Shown piece by piece: positions 8,189 to 15,901 of a DNA stretch of 64,000 bases. Under the pieces are notes generated by a model that was given only the letters and a program-made list of their open reading frames with translations, ran no database searches and was not told the origin of the DNA. Numbering within the stretch: position 1 is the stretch's first letter; each line of letters opens with the position of its first letter. The DNA is from JAFALK01 sp036500605 (lineage in GTDB: Bacteria; Pseudomonadota; Gammaproteobacteria; Burkholderiales; Burkholderiaceae_C): NCBI GenBank assembly GCA_036500605.1, contig DASYBU010000002.1, forward strand, positions 1 through 64,000. Direction: 5' to 3'. Made by a program: the position numbers and the translations under genes.

Positions 8189-9096
8189 AAAACCCGGTTT
8201 TCTGTATTCCCAGTCGCCGCGGCCCAAAACACTTCCCCCGCCGCTCCGATCGCCGCCCGATCACGGTACAGCCGAATCTCCAGATCGATGTGCCACTCCT
8301 CGGGAGCACCCGCCGCCAGTCGCCCCATCGCCAGATCGTCCTCGATCAGCAAGCGCGGCAGCCAAGCCAGCCCTCGCCCGTCTAACGCCATCGTTCTGAG
8401 CACAGGCGCCAGGTGCGCCGTCATGACGTTCTGCACGTTGAAGCGTTCCAGCGCCACACCCTTCAGTTCGCGCAGAATGCGGCCCACGCCCGACTCATTG
8501 CTGTAGCCCAGCACCTGCACAGAAGGTTTCAAGGCATGCAGCGGATGACCTTGCGCATCAGGCGCCGAGACCGGGATCAACTGATCCGCGCCCACCACGA
8601 GGCTCGGATACGCCGCCTCCTCCAGCGGCCCTTGCACGCTCGCATGGCCGTGGCTCAGCAGAAACTGAACCTGGCTCTGCATCAGCAGCGCCTCGCATTT
8701 CTGCTGCACATCGGACACCAGTTGCACCGGCCCGAGCTCCGTGCGCGCCTCCATCGCCCGCAGCCAGCGCGGCATGAAGGTGAACGAGAGCGCATGGGTG
8801 GAAGCAAAGCGCAACGTCGTGGCGCTGGCCTCGGCGATCGCGCGCGCCTCGCCGGGCACGCGGGCGACCTGGGCTTGCAGATCCTGGGCGACCTTGCGGA
8901 ACCAGTGGCCGGCCTCGGTCAGCCTCGCGGGTTGCGAGCTGCGGTCGAACAGATCCGCGCCCAGCCATTCCTCCAGCGCGCGCACGCGGCGGCTGAAGGC
9001 CGGCTGCGTCATGTGCCGCTCCTCGGCCGCGCGCGAGAAGTTGCCGCTGGCGGCCAGGGCCATGAAGTCATCGAGCCAGGACAGGTTCAAGCTCAC
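8179..9096 (-). CDS. LysR-type transcriptional regulator (HypT/YjiE-like subgroup)
   Basis: A 305-aa LysR-type regulator. The N-terminal winged helix-turn-helix is clear (LDDFMALAASGNFSRAAEERHMTQPAFSRRVRALEEWLGADLF). A periplasmic-binding-protein-like effector domain follows, including GVGRILRELKGV and TMALDGRGLAWLP. HypT of E. coli has a similar arrangement, but the effector here is not known. The start is GTG at 9096, preceded by CGGGAA. It is divergent from the tartrate dehydratase gene and probably controls it. The last codons (NRVLHG) and the TGA stop lie inside the palindromic repeat at 8099-8188, so the C-terminus has been remodelled by the repeat. Confidence 0.88.
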   Translation of the reverse strand: MSLNLSWLDDFMALAASGNFSRAAEERHMTQPAFSRRVRALEEWLGADLFDRSSQPARLTEAGHWFRKVAQDLQAQVARVPGEARAIAEASATTLRFASTHALSFTFMPRWLRAMEARTELGPVQLVSDVQQKCEALLMQSQVQFLLSHGHASVQGPLEEAAYPSLVVGADQLIPVSAPDAQGHPLHALKPSVQVLGYSNESGVGRILRELKGVALERFNVQNVMTAHLAPVLRTMALDGRGLAWLPRLLIEDDLAMGRLAAGAPEEWHIDLEIRLYRDRAAIGAAGEVFWAAATGNTENRVLHG

Positions 9097-9150
9097 GGTA
9101 AGTTCCCGGCATCAAAGAGTAGAAAAACAGCATTGGCAAAAGGGCGCCCC

Positions 9151-9174
9151 GGTGACGATCATTCCAACATCACC
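9151..9174. promoter_or_regulatory. Candidate LysR-type operator between lysR and tarD
   Basis: GGTGACG and CATCACC form an interrupted dyad (six of seven positions pair) centred in the 94-bp divergent intergenic region, about 17-40 bases before the tarD start. Divergent LysR/target pairs usually carry such dyads. Assignment is by position and symmetry only. Confidence 0.3.
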
Positions 9175-9190
9175 ACGGAGACCACCCGCC

Positions 9191-10357
9191 ATGAAGATCG
9201 TCGAAATTCGCGAAAAAACCCTGCCCATCAGCAGCCCGATCCGCAACGCCTACATCGACTTTAGCAAGATGACGCTGAGCCTCGTCGCCGTGGTCACCGA
9301 CGTGATCCGCGACGGGAAGCCGGTGATCGGCTACGGCTTCAACTCCAACGGCCGCTATGGCCAGGGCATGCTGATGCGCGAACGCTTCATTCCGCGCATC
9401 CTCGAAGCCTCGCCCGAATCGCTGATCGACGACAGCGGCAAGAACCTCGACCCGCACAAGATCTGGAACACGATGTTCACCAACGAGAAGCCGGGCGGCC
9501 ACGGTGAGCGCTCGGTCGCGATCGGCACGATCGACATGGCCGTGTGGGACGCCGTCGCCAAGATCGAAGGCAAGCCGCTGTTCCAGCTGCTGGCCGATCG
9601 CTACGGCAACGGCCAGGCCAATCGCAAGATCTTCGTCTACGCCGCCGGCGGTTACTACTACCCGGGCCAGGACCACGGCAAGCTCAAGGACGAAATGCGC
9701 AGCTACATCGACCGCGGCTACAACGTGGTCAAGAAGAAGATCGGCGGCGCGTCTCTGGACGAAGACCTGCGCCGCATCGACTCCATCCTCAGCGTGCTCG
9801 GCGACGGTCAGAAGCTCTGCGTCGATGCCAACGGCCGCTTCGACCTGGACACTGCAATTCAGTACGCCAAGGCGCTCTCGCAATACGACCTGTTCTGGTA
9901 CGAGGAGCCGGGCGATCCGCTCGACTTCGAGCTGCAAGCCACGCTGCGCAACTACTACACGAACCCGATGGCCACGGGCGAAGACCTGTTCTCGATGCAG
10001 GATGCGCGCAACCTGATCCGCTACGGCGGCATGCGCCCCGACCGTGACTGGCTGCAGTTCGACTGCGCGCTCAGCTACGGCCTGGTCGAGTACCTGCGCA
10101 CGCTGGACATGCTCAAGGAACACGGCTGGTCCGCCAGCCGCTGCATCCCGCACGGCGGGCACCAGATGTCGCTGAACATCGCGGCCGGCCTTGGCCTGGG
10201 CGGCAACGAGTCCTACCCCGATCTGTTCCAACCTTTCGGCGGCTTCCCCGACGGCGTGAAGGTGGTGGACGGCTTCGTCACGCTGCCCGAGCTGCCGGGT
10301 ATCGGCTTTGAGGGCAAGGCGGATCTGTATCGGGAAATGAAGGCCTTGGCGGAGTAA
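9191..10357 (+). CDS. tarD: D(-)-tartrate dehydratase (enolase superfamily)
   Basis: Predicted to dehydrate D-tartrate to oxaloacetate using Mg2+. At 388 aa it matches the length of the characterised Bradyrhizobium enzyme TarD. The active-site pattern aligns at a one-residue offset: the lysine cluster K181-K183 in VVKKKIGG, metal ligands D212 (VDANGRF), E238/E239 (WYEEPGDP) and E264 (ATGEDLF), and H321 (IPHGGHQMS). The ATG at 9191 follows GGAG at 9177-9180. It is transcribed divergently from a LysR regulator, which fits substrate-induced catabolism. No tartrate transporter is adjacent. Confidence 0.85.
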   Translation: MKIVEIREKTLPISSPIRNAYIDFSKMTLSLVAVVTDVIRDGKPVIGYGFNSNGRYGQGMLMRERFIPRILEASPESLIDDSGKNLDPHKIWNTMFTNEKPGGHGERSVAIGTIDMAVWDAVAKIEGKPLFQLLADRYGNGQANRKIFVYAAGGYYYPGQDHGKLKDEMRSYIDRGYNVVKKKIGGASLDEDLRRIDSILSVLGDGQKLCVDANGRFDLDTAIQYAKALSQYDLFWYEEPGDPLDFELQATLRNYYTNPMATGEDLFSMQDARNLIRYGGMRPDRDWLQFDCALSYGLVEYLRTLDMLKEHGWSASRCIPHGGHQMSLNIAAGLGLGGNESYPDLFQPFGGFPDGVKVVDGFVTLPELPGIGFEGKADLYREMKALAE

Positions 10358-10382
10358 GTGCCGCCGGAATCCTCAGTTAGCC

Positions 10383-10871
10383 TCAATTGGCTTTGAGGCC
10401 GTCAAACACCTTCAACACCGCCTCATCGCCCATCGAGCGTGCATCGGCCAGCTCGCCGCCACTGGTGGCGCTGGCCATCTCGCCGTTGTTCTTGAGCACG
10501 GCCACGGCCGGGATGCCCTTCTTGAGCGGCACGCCCATCTGCTCGGCCAGGTCGAGGTTCTTGGTGAAACGGCCCACATCGACCTTGAGCACCACGAAGC
10601 GCCGGTCCATCTGCCGGGCCAGGGGGCCGGACATGCGGTCGGACAGCGAACGGCAGTCCGGGCACCAGTTGGCGCCGAAGACGACCAGCACGTTCTTCTT
10701 CTGGGCGTGAGCCTGGGCCAGGGCCACGTTCAGCTCGGCGCGGGCGTCGGCCTGTTCGTTGTAAACGGGCTTGAGCGGGGGCGACGCGCCCGCGGAAGAA
10801 ACACCGGCGGCATGGACCGCGGGCGCTGCAATCACGCAAGCGGCGAGGAAGATTTTGGCTAGGGCTTTCAT
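10383..10871 (-). CDS. Periplasmic thioredoxin-family protein
   Basis: A 162-aa exported thiol-disulfide protein. The signal peptide MKALAKIFLAACVIAAPAVHA is followed by a thioredoxin fold with the active site WCPDC (C70, C73) after VLVVFGAN, and a cis-Pro region GIPAVAVL. The CPDC centre suggests a reductase-like or DsbD-gamma/thioredoxin_7-type role. The longer open frame reaching 11264 runs antisense through two plus-strand genes and is discarded; the ATG at 10871 with a signal peptide directly behind it is the better start. Only 31 bases separate it from a divergent small gene. Confidence 0.85.
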   Translation of the reverse strand: MKALAKIFLAACVIAAPAVHAAGVSSAGASPPLKPVYNEQADARAELNVALAQAHAQKKNVLVVFGANWCPDCRSLSDRMSGPLARQMDRRFVVLKVDVGRFTKNLDLAEQMGVPLKKGIPAVAVLKNNGEMASATSGGELADARSMGDEAVLKVFDGLKAN

Positions 10872-10902
10872 GCCGCAAGTCTGCCATGGACAATAAGCCC
10901 CC

Positions 10903-11142
10903 ATGAAGATACACAGCATCGAGATCCAGAAGATCAAGGCCGCCTCGGCCACGCACAGTGGCCAGGTCGTGTTCAAGATCGACGCCACGGTCGCGCCCAA
11001 GGAACCGCTGGAGGGCATCGAGCCCAGCTCCGTGCTCACCCTGAACGAAGCCACCGCCCGCGTGCTGATGGCCGCGCTGAAGTCGCAGCTCGCCGAGCTC
11101 GACACCAAGAAACCCAAGAGCCGCCACGGCCGCCACGGCTGA
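10903..11142 (+). CDS. Small hypothetical protein (79 aa)
   Basis: A 79-aa soluble protein with no family that I recognise. It has an N-terminal beta-rich half (IEIQKIKAASATHSGQVVFKIDATV), a helical segment (LNEATARVLMAALKSQLAELD) and a basic Lys/Arg/His tail. It ends ten bases before the UPF0149 gene and is probably cotranscribed with it. No good Shine-Dalgarno sequence precedes its ATG. The conserved G/C third-position pattern and tight spacing support coding. Function is unknown. Confidence 0.65.
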   Translation: MKIHSIEIQKIKAASATHSGQVVFKIDATVAPKEPLEGIEPSSVLTLNEATARVLMAALKSQLAELDTKKPKSRHGRHG

Positions 11143-11151
11143 AGGTCCAAG

Positions 11152-11766
11152 ATGGAATACCCGCAATACAACCCCAAGTCCGATTTCCTGCCGCTGTCCG
11201 ACGATGAGCTGATGGCGCTTGACGAGCTCCTCAGCGACATCGACAGCGACGCCGTGATGAACATCGAGGCGCTCGACGGCTACCTGAGCGGCCTGCTGCT
11301 CACCCCGCTGCCGCTGGCCGACAAGCCCGGCGCCGAGTGGATCCCGCTGATCTGGGGCGGCGACGGCGAGGGCAACGCCCCGTTCGCCAGCGGCAAGCAG
11401 AAGAAGCGCGCCGTGCTGCTGATCCTGCGCCACCTGCAGTCGATCGCCATGCAGTGGGAGAAAAACCCGCAGGCCTGGGAGCCGATCCTCAGCATGGCCG
11501 ACGACGGCGAGGACGAAGTGGCCGACGCGGAAGACTGGGCGGTGGGCTTCATGTGCGCCGTCGACCTCGCCACCGCCGCCTGGGCGCCGCTGTTCGCCGA
11601 TGCCGATTCCGCCAGGCTGCTGGAACCCATCGTCCTGCTGGGTGCCGAGGAAGACGAGCTCGAAGAAGCTGACCGCGAACGGCTGGCCGATCCGGACGAG
11701 CGCGATGCGCTCAGCCGCGCGCTGCCGGACAGCGCGTTGGCGCTTTACGCCTTGCAGAAGGTGTAA
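11152..11766 (+). CDS. UPF0149 (YgfB/YecA) family protein
   Basis: A 204-aa acidic protein of the YgfB/YecA family. Typical features are the early helix pattern LSDDELMALDELLSD, the signature NIEALDGYLSGLLLTP, and the mid-protein VGFMCAVDLATAAW. The C-terminal zinc-binding SEC-C motif of longer YecA proteins is absent. The biochemical role of the family is poorly defined. The gene follows the 79-aa small protein after nine bases with AAGGTCC as a weak ribosome site, suggesting a two-gene unit. Confidence 0.8.
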   Translation: MEYPQYNPKSDFLPLSDDELMALDELLSDIDSDAVMNIEALDGYLSGLLLTPLPLADKPGAEWIPLIWGGDGEGNAPFASGKQKKRAVLLILRHLQSIAMQWEKNPQAWEPILSMADDGEDEVADAEDWAVGFMCAVDLATAAWAPLFADADSARLLEPIVLLGAEEDELEEADRERLADPDERDALSRALPDSALALYALQKV

Positions 11767-11768
11767 GT

Positions 11769-11789
11769 ACGACGTATATACTTTGTCGT
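11769..11789. promoter_or_regulatory. Operator dyad upstream of the RHH/ParE-type antitoxin
   Basis: ACGAC, GTATATAC and GTCGT follow one another in 21 bases: an inverted repeat with a self-complementary centre, 24 bases before the antitoxin GTG. Ribbon-helix-helix antitoxins usually repress their own promoters through such dyads, so this is the probable autoregulatory site. The central GTATATAC may double as the -10 region. Confidence 0.5.
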
Positions 11790-11812
11790 TACCTCACACC
11801 CGGGAGCTGCAG

Positions 11813-12091
11813 GTGTCCAAAGAAGCCGTCTTCACCATGAAACTCGAATCTGATCTGCGCGATCAATTCATGGCCGAAGCCGCTGCCGCACACCAGCCGG
11901 CTTCCCAGGTCGTCCGCAACCTCATGCGAGATTTCATCGAGCAGCGCCGCCAGGCGCGCGAATACGACGATTTCCTGCGCAGCAAGGTCGAGACCGCGCG
12001 TGCCTCCGCACGCGCCGGCAAGGGCAGATCCAATGCAGTGGTTGAAGCCGAATTTGCAGCTCGACGCGCGAGAACCTCGGCCAAGAAATGA
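11813..12091 (+). CDS. Ribbon-helix-helix type II antitoxin
   Basis: A 92-aa small protein with a GTG start preceded by GGGAG at six bases; an in-frame ATG lies eight codons further in. The N-terminal segment (VFTMKLESDLRDQFMAEAAAAHQPASQVVRNLMRDFIEQRR) is a ribbon-helix-helix DNA-binding unit: a beta strand, then two helices. The C-terminal part (ARASARAGKGRSNAVVEAEFAARRA) is the toxin-binding tail seen in ParD-like antitoxins. The stop overlaps the toxin ATG (ATGA), the standard antitoxin-toxin arrangement. Confidence 0.85.
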   Translation: MSKEAVFTMKLESDLRDQFMAEAAAAHQPASQVVRNLMRDFIEQRRQAREYDDFLRSKVETARASARAGKGRSNAVVEAEFAARRARTSAKK

Positions 12092-12372
12092 AGGTCTCCT
12101 GGACGCCCGAGGCAGAGCAGGATCGCCTCGACATCTGGGACTCGATTGCCGCCGACAAACCCAGTGCTGCGCTCAAGATGGATGAGCTGTTCAGCGATTG
12201 CGCCGCTCGCCTGAGCGCGCATCCGCTCATCGGGCGCCCGGGCCAAGTGCCAGGCACGCGCGAGCTGATCCCGCACAAGAGCTATCGCCTGGTCTACGAA
12301 GTCACCGAGGAAACCGTGTGGATCCTCGCGCTGGTGCGAACGGCCAGGCAGTGGCCGCCGCTCCAGCGGTAA
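12088..12372 (+). CDS. RelE/ParE-superfamily type II toxin
   Basis: A 94-aa protein with the ParE/RelE fold pattern: KVSWTPEAEQDRLDIWDSIAA, then RLSAHPLIGRPGQVPGTRELIPHKSYRLVYEVTEETVWILALVRTARQWP. The strand order and the R-x-Y-R-L-V-Y-E segment are typical of the group; members either inhibit gyrase (ParE) or cut ribosome-bound mRNA (RelE). The target cannot be decided from sequence. It overlaps the upstream antitoxin by four bases and ends ten bases before the convergent S9 peptidase gene. Confidence 0.87.
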   Translation: MKVSWTPEAEQDRLDIWDSIAADKPSAALKMDELFSDCAARLSAHPLIGRPGQVPGTRELIPHKSYRLVYEVTEETVWILALVRTARQWPPLQR

Positions 12373-12381
12373 GCAAAAAGC

Positions 12382-15087
12382 CTACTTCGCCGGCGCCGCA
12401 TCCCCCAGCGTGCGCAGCCAGAAAGCCTCGAACTTGCGATGCAAATTCACCGGCTTAGCGGCACCGCCGAGCGCATGCACGCCGTCCGGATCGAGGTACA
12501 GATCGACCAGCGCATCCTTGCCTGACTCGATCAGCGCGCGGTAGACGTTGACCGTGTCCTGGTACAGCACGTTCGGGTCCTGCATGCCATGCACCAGCAG
12601 CAAGGGGCGCTTGAGGTTGCGGGCCAGCGGCAGCAGCGAGAACTTGCGCAGCGCGGGCTTGCTGCGGTCGACCTTGCCGATGGTGCGGCCGCTGTACCAG
12701 GAGTTGTAGTTCTCCCATTCCGTCGGGCCCGCACCGGCGATGCCGGCGGCGAACAGATCGGGCTTGGTGTAGAGCGTGTACTGCGTCTGGAAACCGCCGA
12801 AGCTCCAGCCGGTCAGGCCGACGCGATTCGTGTCCATGCCCAGATGCGCGACGGCGTAGTTCTTCGCGTCTTCCAGGTCGTCGGCCTGCGGCTTGCCGGG
12901 CTCTTCCCAGTTGGCATCGGAGAACTTGCGGCCGTAGTTGGAAAGGCCGCGTGGGTCGACCGTCAGCATCACGTAGCCATGCTTGGCCGCCATGTACATG
13001 GCAAACACATAGCCGGTCTGCTGGTAGCTGTCGACCTCGACGATATGGCGGTCATTGAGCGGGCCGCCGTAGACGTAGATCACGCCGGGGCGCTGGTCGG
13101 TGGCCTTCCAGCCGGGCGGCTTGAAGACATAGGCCTGCAGCGTGTCGCCGTGGCGGTTCTGGAAGCTGAAGCGCTCGGGATGCAGCACGTCGACCGCCGC
13201 CCAGCCCTTGCTGTCATGCGTTTGCTGCGTGATCGTCTTCTCGGCCCCGGCCTGCGTGCCCAGCCCGGCGTTGAGCAGCTTGAGCTCCGGACGTGCGGTC
13301 CAGTTGCCGGCATCGGCGGCCAGCAGGCGGCCGTCATGCGAAACCGTCGGCTCGCGGTAGTACTCGCCGGCCGCGCCGAGCGTCGTCATCGCGCCGCTGG
13401 CCATGTCCACGCGGTAGAGGTTCATCGCCGCGAAGTCTTCCTTGTTCGAGGCGACGAACATCGTCTTGCTGTCGGGCGTGAAACCGATGACCGTCGGCGC
13501 TTCAAAGTCGCCCTTGACCAGCTGACGCAGCGCGTGCGTTTCCACATCGATGGCGTAGGGCTGGCGGAAGCCCGCCTCGTCCAGCGCCAGCACGAGGCTC
13601 TTGCCATCGGGCGTGAACTGCGGGTCCATCACATTGACCACTTCATGGCCGACGTCGCCGCGGCGCTCCAGCACGACCTCGGGCTTGGCGGCTTCGTCGG
13701 CCTTGCCCAAGTAGACGCGCAGCAGCTCCTTCTCGCGCTCCCAGGTGGCGAAGGCGTAGTGGCTGCCGTCCTTCGTCCAGGCCGGCGCGCTCATCTCGAA
13801 CCAGACATCGCCGCCGGCATTCGTGAAGACCGGTTCGGGCTGCCGGGTCGGCGCCTCGCCGCTCGTCGGCACATGGCGGATGTAGAGCGCCGTCGGACGC
13901 ACGGTGCGCTTGTCGTCCGAAACCTCGCGGCCCACCTTTTTGGCCGTGGCCCAGCGGTCGCTGTAGTTCATGATCTCGACCTGGTGCTCGGGCGGATCGC
14001 CGGGCTTGCCGTCCTCGCCCACCTTCAAGGGCGCGCTGCCGACGACGGCCATCCAGCGGCCGTCCTCGCTGATCACGGTCGTATCGATCTTGTATTTCTT
14101 GTCGGCATCGTCGGGGTGGATCAGCTCACGGTTGATCACCTCCACGCCGCCGGCCTTGAACCCGGCGCGCAGCACGCGCTTGTCGTCGCTGAACACATAA
14201 CCTTGATCGTCAGCGCTGTACGCGATGATCTTGAGCATGCGTTGCGTGGCCTGCAGCGGCTCGATGCGCGCGCTGCCGGCCTGCCAGCGGAACAGGCCGC
14301 CGCGGTACTGGAAGATCAGCTCGTCCTTCTGGTGCGCCCACACGGCCTGCACCACGCCGGGGTAGGTGTCGGTGGGCTTGATCGCGTTCTTCTTGCGCCA
14401 TTTCCTGAGCTCGTCGCGCCACTCCCAGTCCTGCTTGGTAGCGGAACTGGCCGCGCTGGCGGGCGCCGCTGCGGCCACGGCTGACGCTGCGGATGCTGCA
14501 GAGGCTGCAGGCGCAGGCTTGCCCGCACGGCGCGCTTCGAGCGCGGCCATCGCCTGCTTCTCCTGCTCAGCATCGAGCTTGTCCGCGGCCTTCTGCGCTT
14601 CGTCGCGCTTGAGCTTCTCGGCGAATTCCTTCTTGACCTGTTCCAGGTCTTGCCTGTCCCACTGGTTCAGGTCCACCGTCTCGCCGCGCAGATAGGCTTG
14701 CTGGGCTTCCTCGCGGGCCTGGCGGTCGGCGGTTTCCTTGATCTTCTGCTGGCGCTTGGTCGCGAAGCGTTCCTGATCTTCGGGCGCGTCAAACGCGGCC
14801 ATCACCGCGGGCGAGGTCAGGCGCTGGGCCTTGCCGGCCTGCGTGTCGTAGACGTACAGATCGGTGCCCGGCTCGCCGTACGGGTTCCAGCGGTAGGCCA
14901 GATAGCGGCCGCTGCGGCTGAACTCGATGTCCTTGGCCACCTCGCCGGCATAGGGCTTGGCTCGGTAGAGCTGTTCCAGCGTGGGCGGGGCCAGGCCTTC
15001 TGCGGCCTGTGCGAAAGCCGCACCGGCCAGGGCCAGAATCAGGCAGCTCGTGGCCACCGCTCGAGAGAACTTGTCCGACACGCTCAT
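12382..15087 (-). CDS. Exported S9-family (prolyl oligopeptidase/DPP IV-like) serine peptidase
   Basis: A 901-aa secreted peptidase. A signal peptide ends at AFAQA, a beta-propeller region covers about residues 40-640, and the C-terminal alpha/beta-hydrolase domain holds the triad S762 (GWSFGGFQ), D837 (GMQDPNVLYQ) and H871 (PDGVHALGG). The propeller is interrupted at about residues 105-225 by a Lys/Glu/Gln-rich probable coiled coil and an Ala/Ser/Pro-rich linker, which is unusual for the family. It is probably periplasmic or outer-membrane associated and removes N-terminal dipeptides from Pro/Ala-containing peptides. GAGGAG precedes the ATG. Confidence 0.92.
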   Translation of the reverse strand: MSVSDKFSRAVATSCLILALAGAAFAQAAEGLAPPTLEQLYRAKPYAGEVAKDIEFSRSGRYLAYRWNPYGEPGTDLYVYDTQAGKAQRLTSPAVMAAFDAPEDQERFATKRQQKIKETADRQAREEAQQAYLRGETVDLNQWDRQDLEQVKKEFAEKLKRDEAQKAADKLDAEQEKQAMAALEARRAGKPAPAASAASAASAVAAAAPASAASSATKQDWEWRDELRKWRKKNAIKPTDTYPGVVQAVWAHQKDELIFQYRGGLFRWQAGSARIEPLQATQRMLKIIAYSADDQGYVFSDDKRVLRAGFKAGGVEVINRELIHPDDADKKYKIDTTVISEDGRWMAVVGSAPLKVGEDGKPGDPPEHQVEIMNYSDRWATAKKVGREVSDDKRTVRPTALYIRHVPTSGEAPTRQPEPVFTNAGGDVWFEMSAPAWTKDGSHYAFATWEREKELLRVYLGKADEAAKPEVVLERRGDVGHEVVNVMDPQFTPDGKSLVLALDEAGFRQPYAIDVETHALRQLVKGDFEAPTVIGFTPDSKTMFVASNKEDFAAMNLYRVDMASGAMTTLGAAGEYYREPTVSHDGRLLAADAGNWTARPELKLLNAGLGTQAGAEKTITQQTHDSKGWAAVDVLHPERFSFQNRHGDTLQAYVFKPPGWKATDQRPGVIYVYGGPLNDRHIVEVDSYQQTGYVFAMYMAAKHGYVMLTVDPRGLSNYGRKFSDANWEEPGKPQADDLEDAKNYAVAHLGMDTNRVGLTGWSFGGFQTQYTLYTKPDLFAAGIAGAGPTEWENYNSWYSGRTIGKVDRSKPALRKFSLLPLARNLKRPLLLVHGMQDPNVLYQDTVNVYRALIESGKDALVDLYLDPDGVHALGGAAKPVNLHRKFEAFWLRTLGDAAPAK

Positions 15088-15211
15088 TGCTCCTCACACG
15101 CCCGGTTCGGGCGGCGCGATTCTAGAAGCCTGGCCCGGACACGCCATTGGTCATGCGTTTGTGCCGGCCCGCGCCAGCTCACGCCGGGCGCTTGATGCCA
15201 GAATCGCCACC

Positions 15212-15508
15212 ATGATCGAGAAGTTGTTTGCCGCCGTCGTCCTGCTGATCTGCATCGGCATGGGCATCCACATGGCCCTGCCGCTGCGCTGGCGCGCGCG
15301 GCTGCTCGTGTGGGCGCGTGACCCACTGGGCCGCCATGCGCGCGCGCAAGCGGCCGCCCACACGCGCGACGCCATCCAGCGCGCACGCCGTCCGCCGAGC
15401 GGCCGTTGGAAGGGGAATGTCTACAAGCTCGGCAAACCCGGTGCGCGCGATGATCGCGATGACGGCAGCGACAAAGATAACGACGACGATCAGCGCACCC
15501 TGCACTGA
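15212..15508 (+). CDS. Small single-pass membrane protein (98 aa)
   Basis: The N-terminus is one hydrophobic segment (LFAAVVLLICIGMGIHMAL). A basic Arg/Ala-rich cytoplasmic region follows (LRWRARLLVWARD), and the C-terminus is Asp/Lys-rich. No recognised family. It is divergent from the S9 peptidase gene across 124 bases. Codon usage matches the neighbours, and the membrane segment followed by basic residues is a coherent protein pattern. Function unknown. Confidence 0.65.
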   Translation: MIEKLFAAVVLLICIGMGIHMALPLRWRARLLVWARDPLGRHARAQAAAHTRDAIQRARRPPSGRWKGNVYKLGKPGARDDRDDGSDKDNDDDQRTLH

Positions 15509-15534
15509 AGCGCCGCGCGGCTACCGCCGCCCGT

Positions 15535-15834
15535 TCAAGCTGGCTTTTCGTTCTCGAGCCAACGTTCCAGCGCCTGTGCCATCAAGGCGTTGATGCCGCC
15601 TTCATGGCTTGCTGCGCGATCCCGCACGCGATTGAGGAGATCGGCCGGCAGGCGGCAAGCCACCGACACCAGCTTGTTCGTCGCTTCCTTGGCCGGCTTC
15701 TCGCGCTTGGCTGCGCTTTCAGCAGCCGCTTGTGCCGATCCTTGCGCAAAGCGCTTGGGAATGCTGGTCGACTTCATGCGCCCGTCAAGCTTCTTGGCCA
15801 GATGCTTTTCAAGGTCGGCCTTCTTCATGCTCAT
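15535..15834 (-). CDS. Hypothetical protein with RHH-like C-terminal domain
   Basis: A 99-aa basic protein. The start at 15834 is chosen because GGGGA lies eight bases upstream; the open frame extends to 15891. The first half is a Lys/Ala-rich, probably flexible region. The C-terminal 45 residues (KLVSVACRLPADLLNRVRDRAA, then INALMAQALERWLEN) look like a strand-helix-helix DNA-binding unit of the Arc/CopG class. No toxin-like gene adjoins it. It could be an orphan antitoxin or a small DNA-binding regulator. Confidence 0.6.
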   Translation of the reverse strand: MSMKKADLEKHLAKKLDGRMKSTSIPKRFAQGSAQAAAESAAKREKPAKEATNKLVSVACRLPADLLNRVRDRAASHEGGINALMAQALERWLENEKPA

Positions 15835-15901
15835 GCGATATTCCCCGGTGTTAGGCCGCCATTGTCCTCCCGCCGCCTGGCGGACTTGCAAGCGCTAACG
15901 T

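Noticed and set aside
8105..8506. Short frames on both strands starting in the palindromic repeat (products beginning MNRMHRMNTR)
   Set aside because: The repeated residues come directly from the CAGGATG repeat, and the frames run into the LysR gene on the other strand.
10380..10399. Hairpin GCCTCAA/TTGAGGC at the end of the thioredoxin gene as a terminator
   Set aside because: The stem spans the stop codon, is short and AT-containing, and has no T-tract on either side.
12589..14484. A 631-aa plus-strand open frame opposite the S9 peptidase
   Set aside because: It is antisense to a complete peptidase with a catalytic triad, and its composition is shadow-like.
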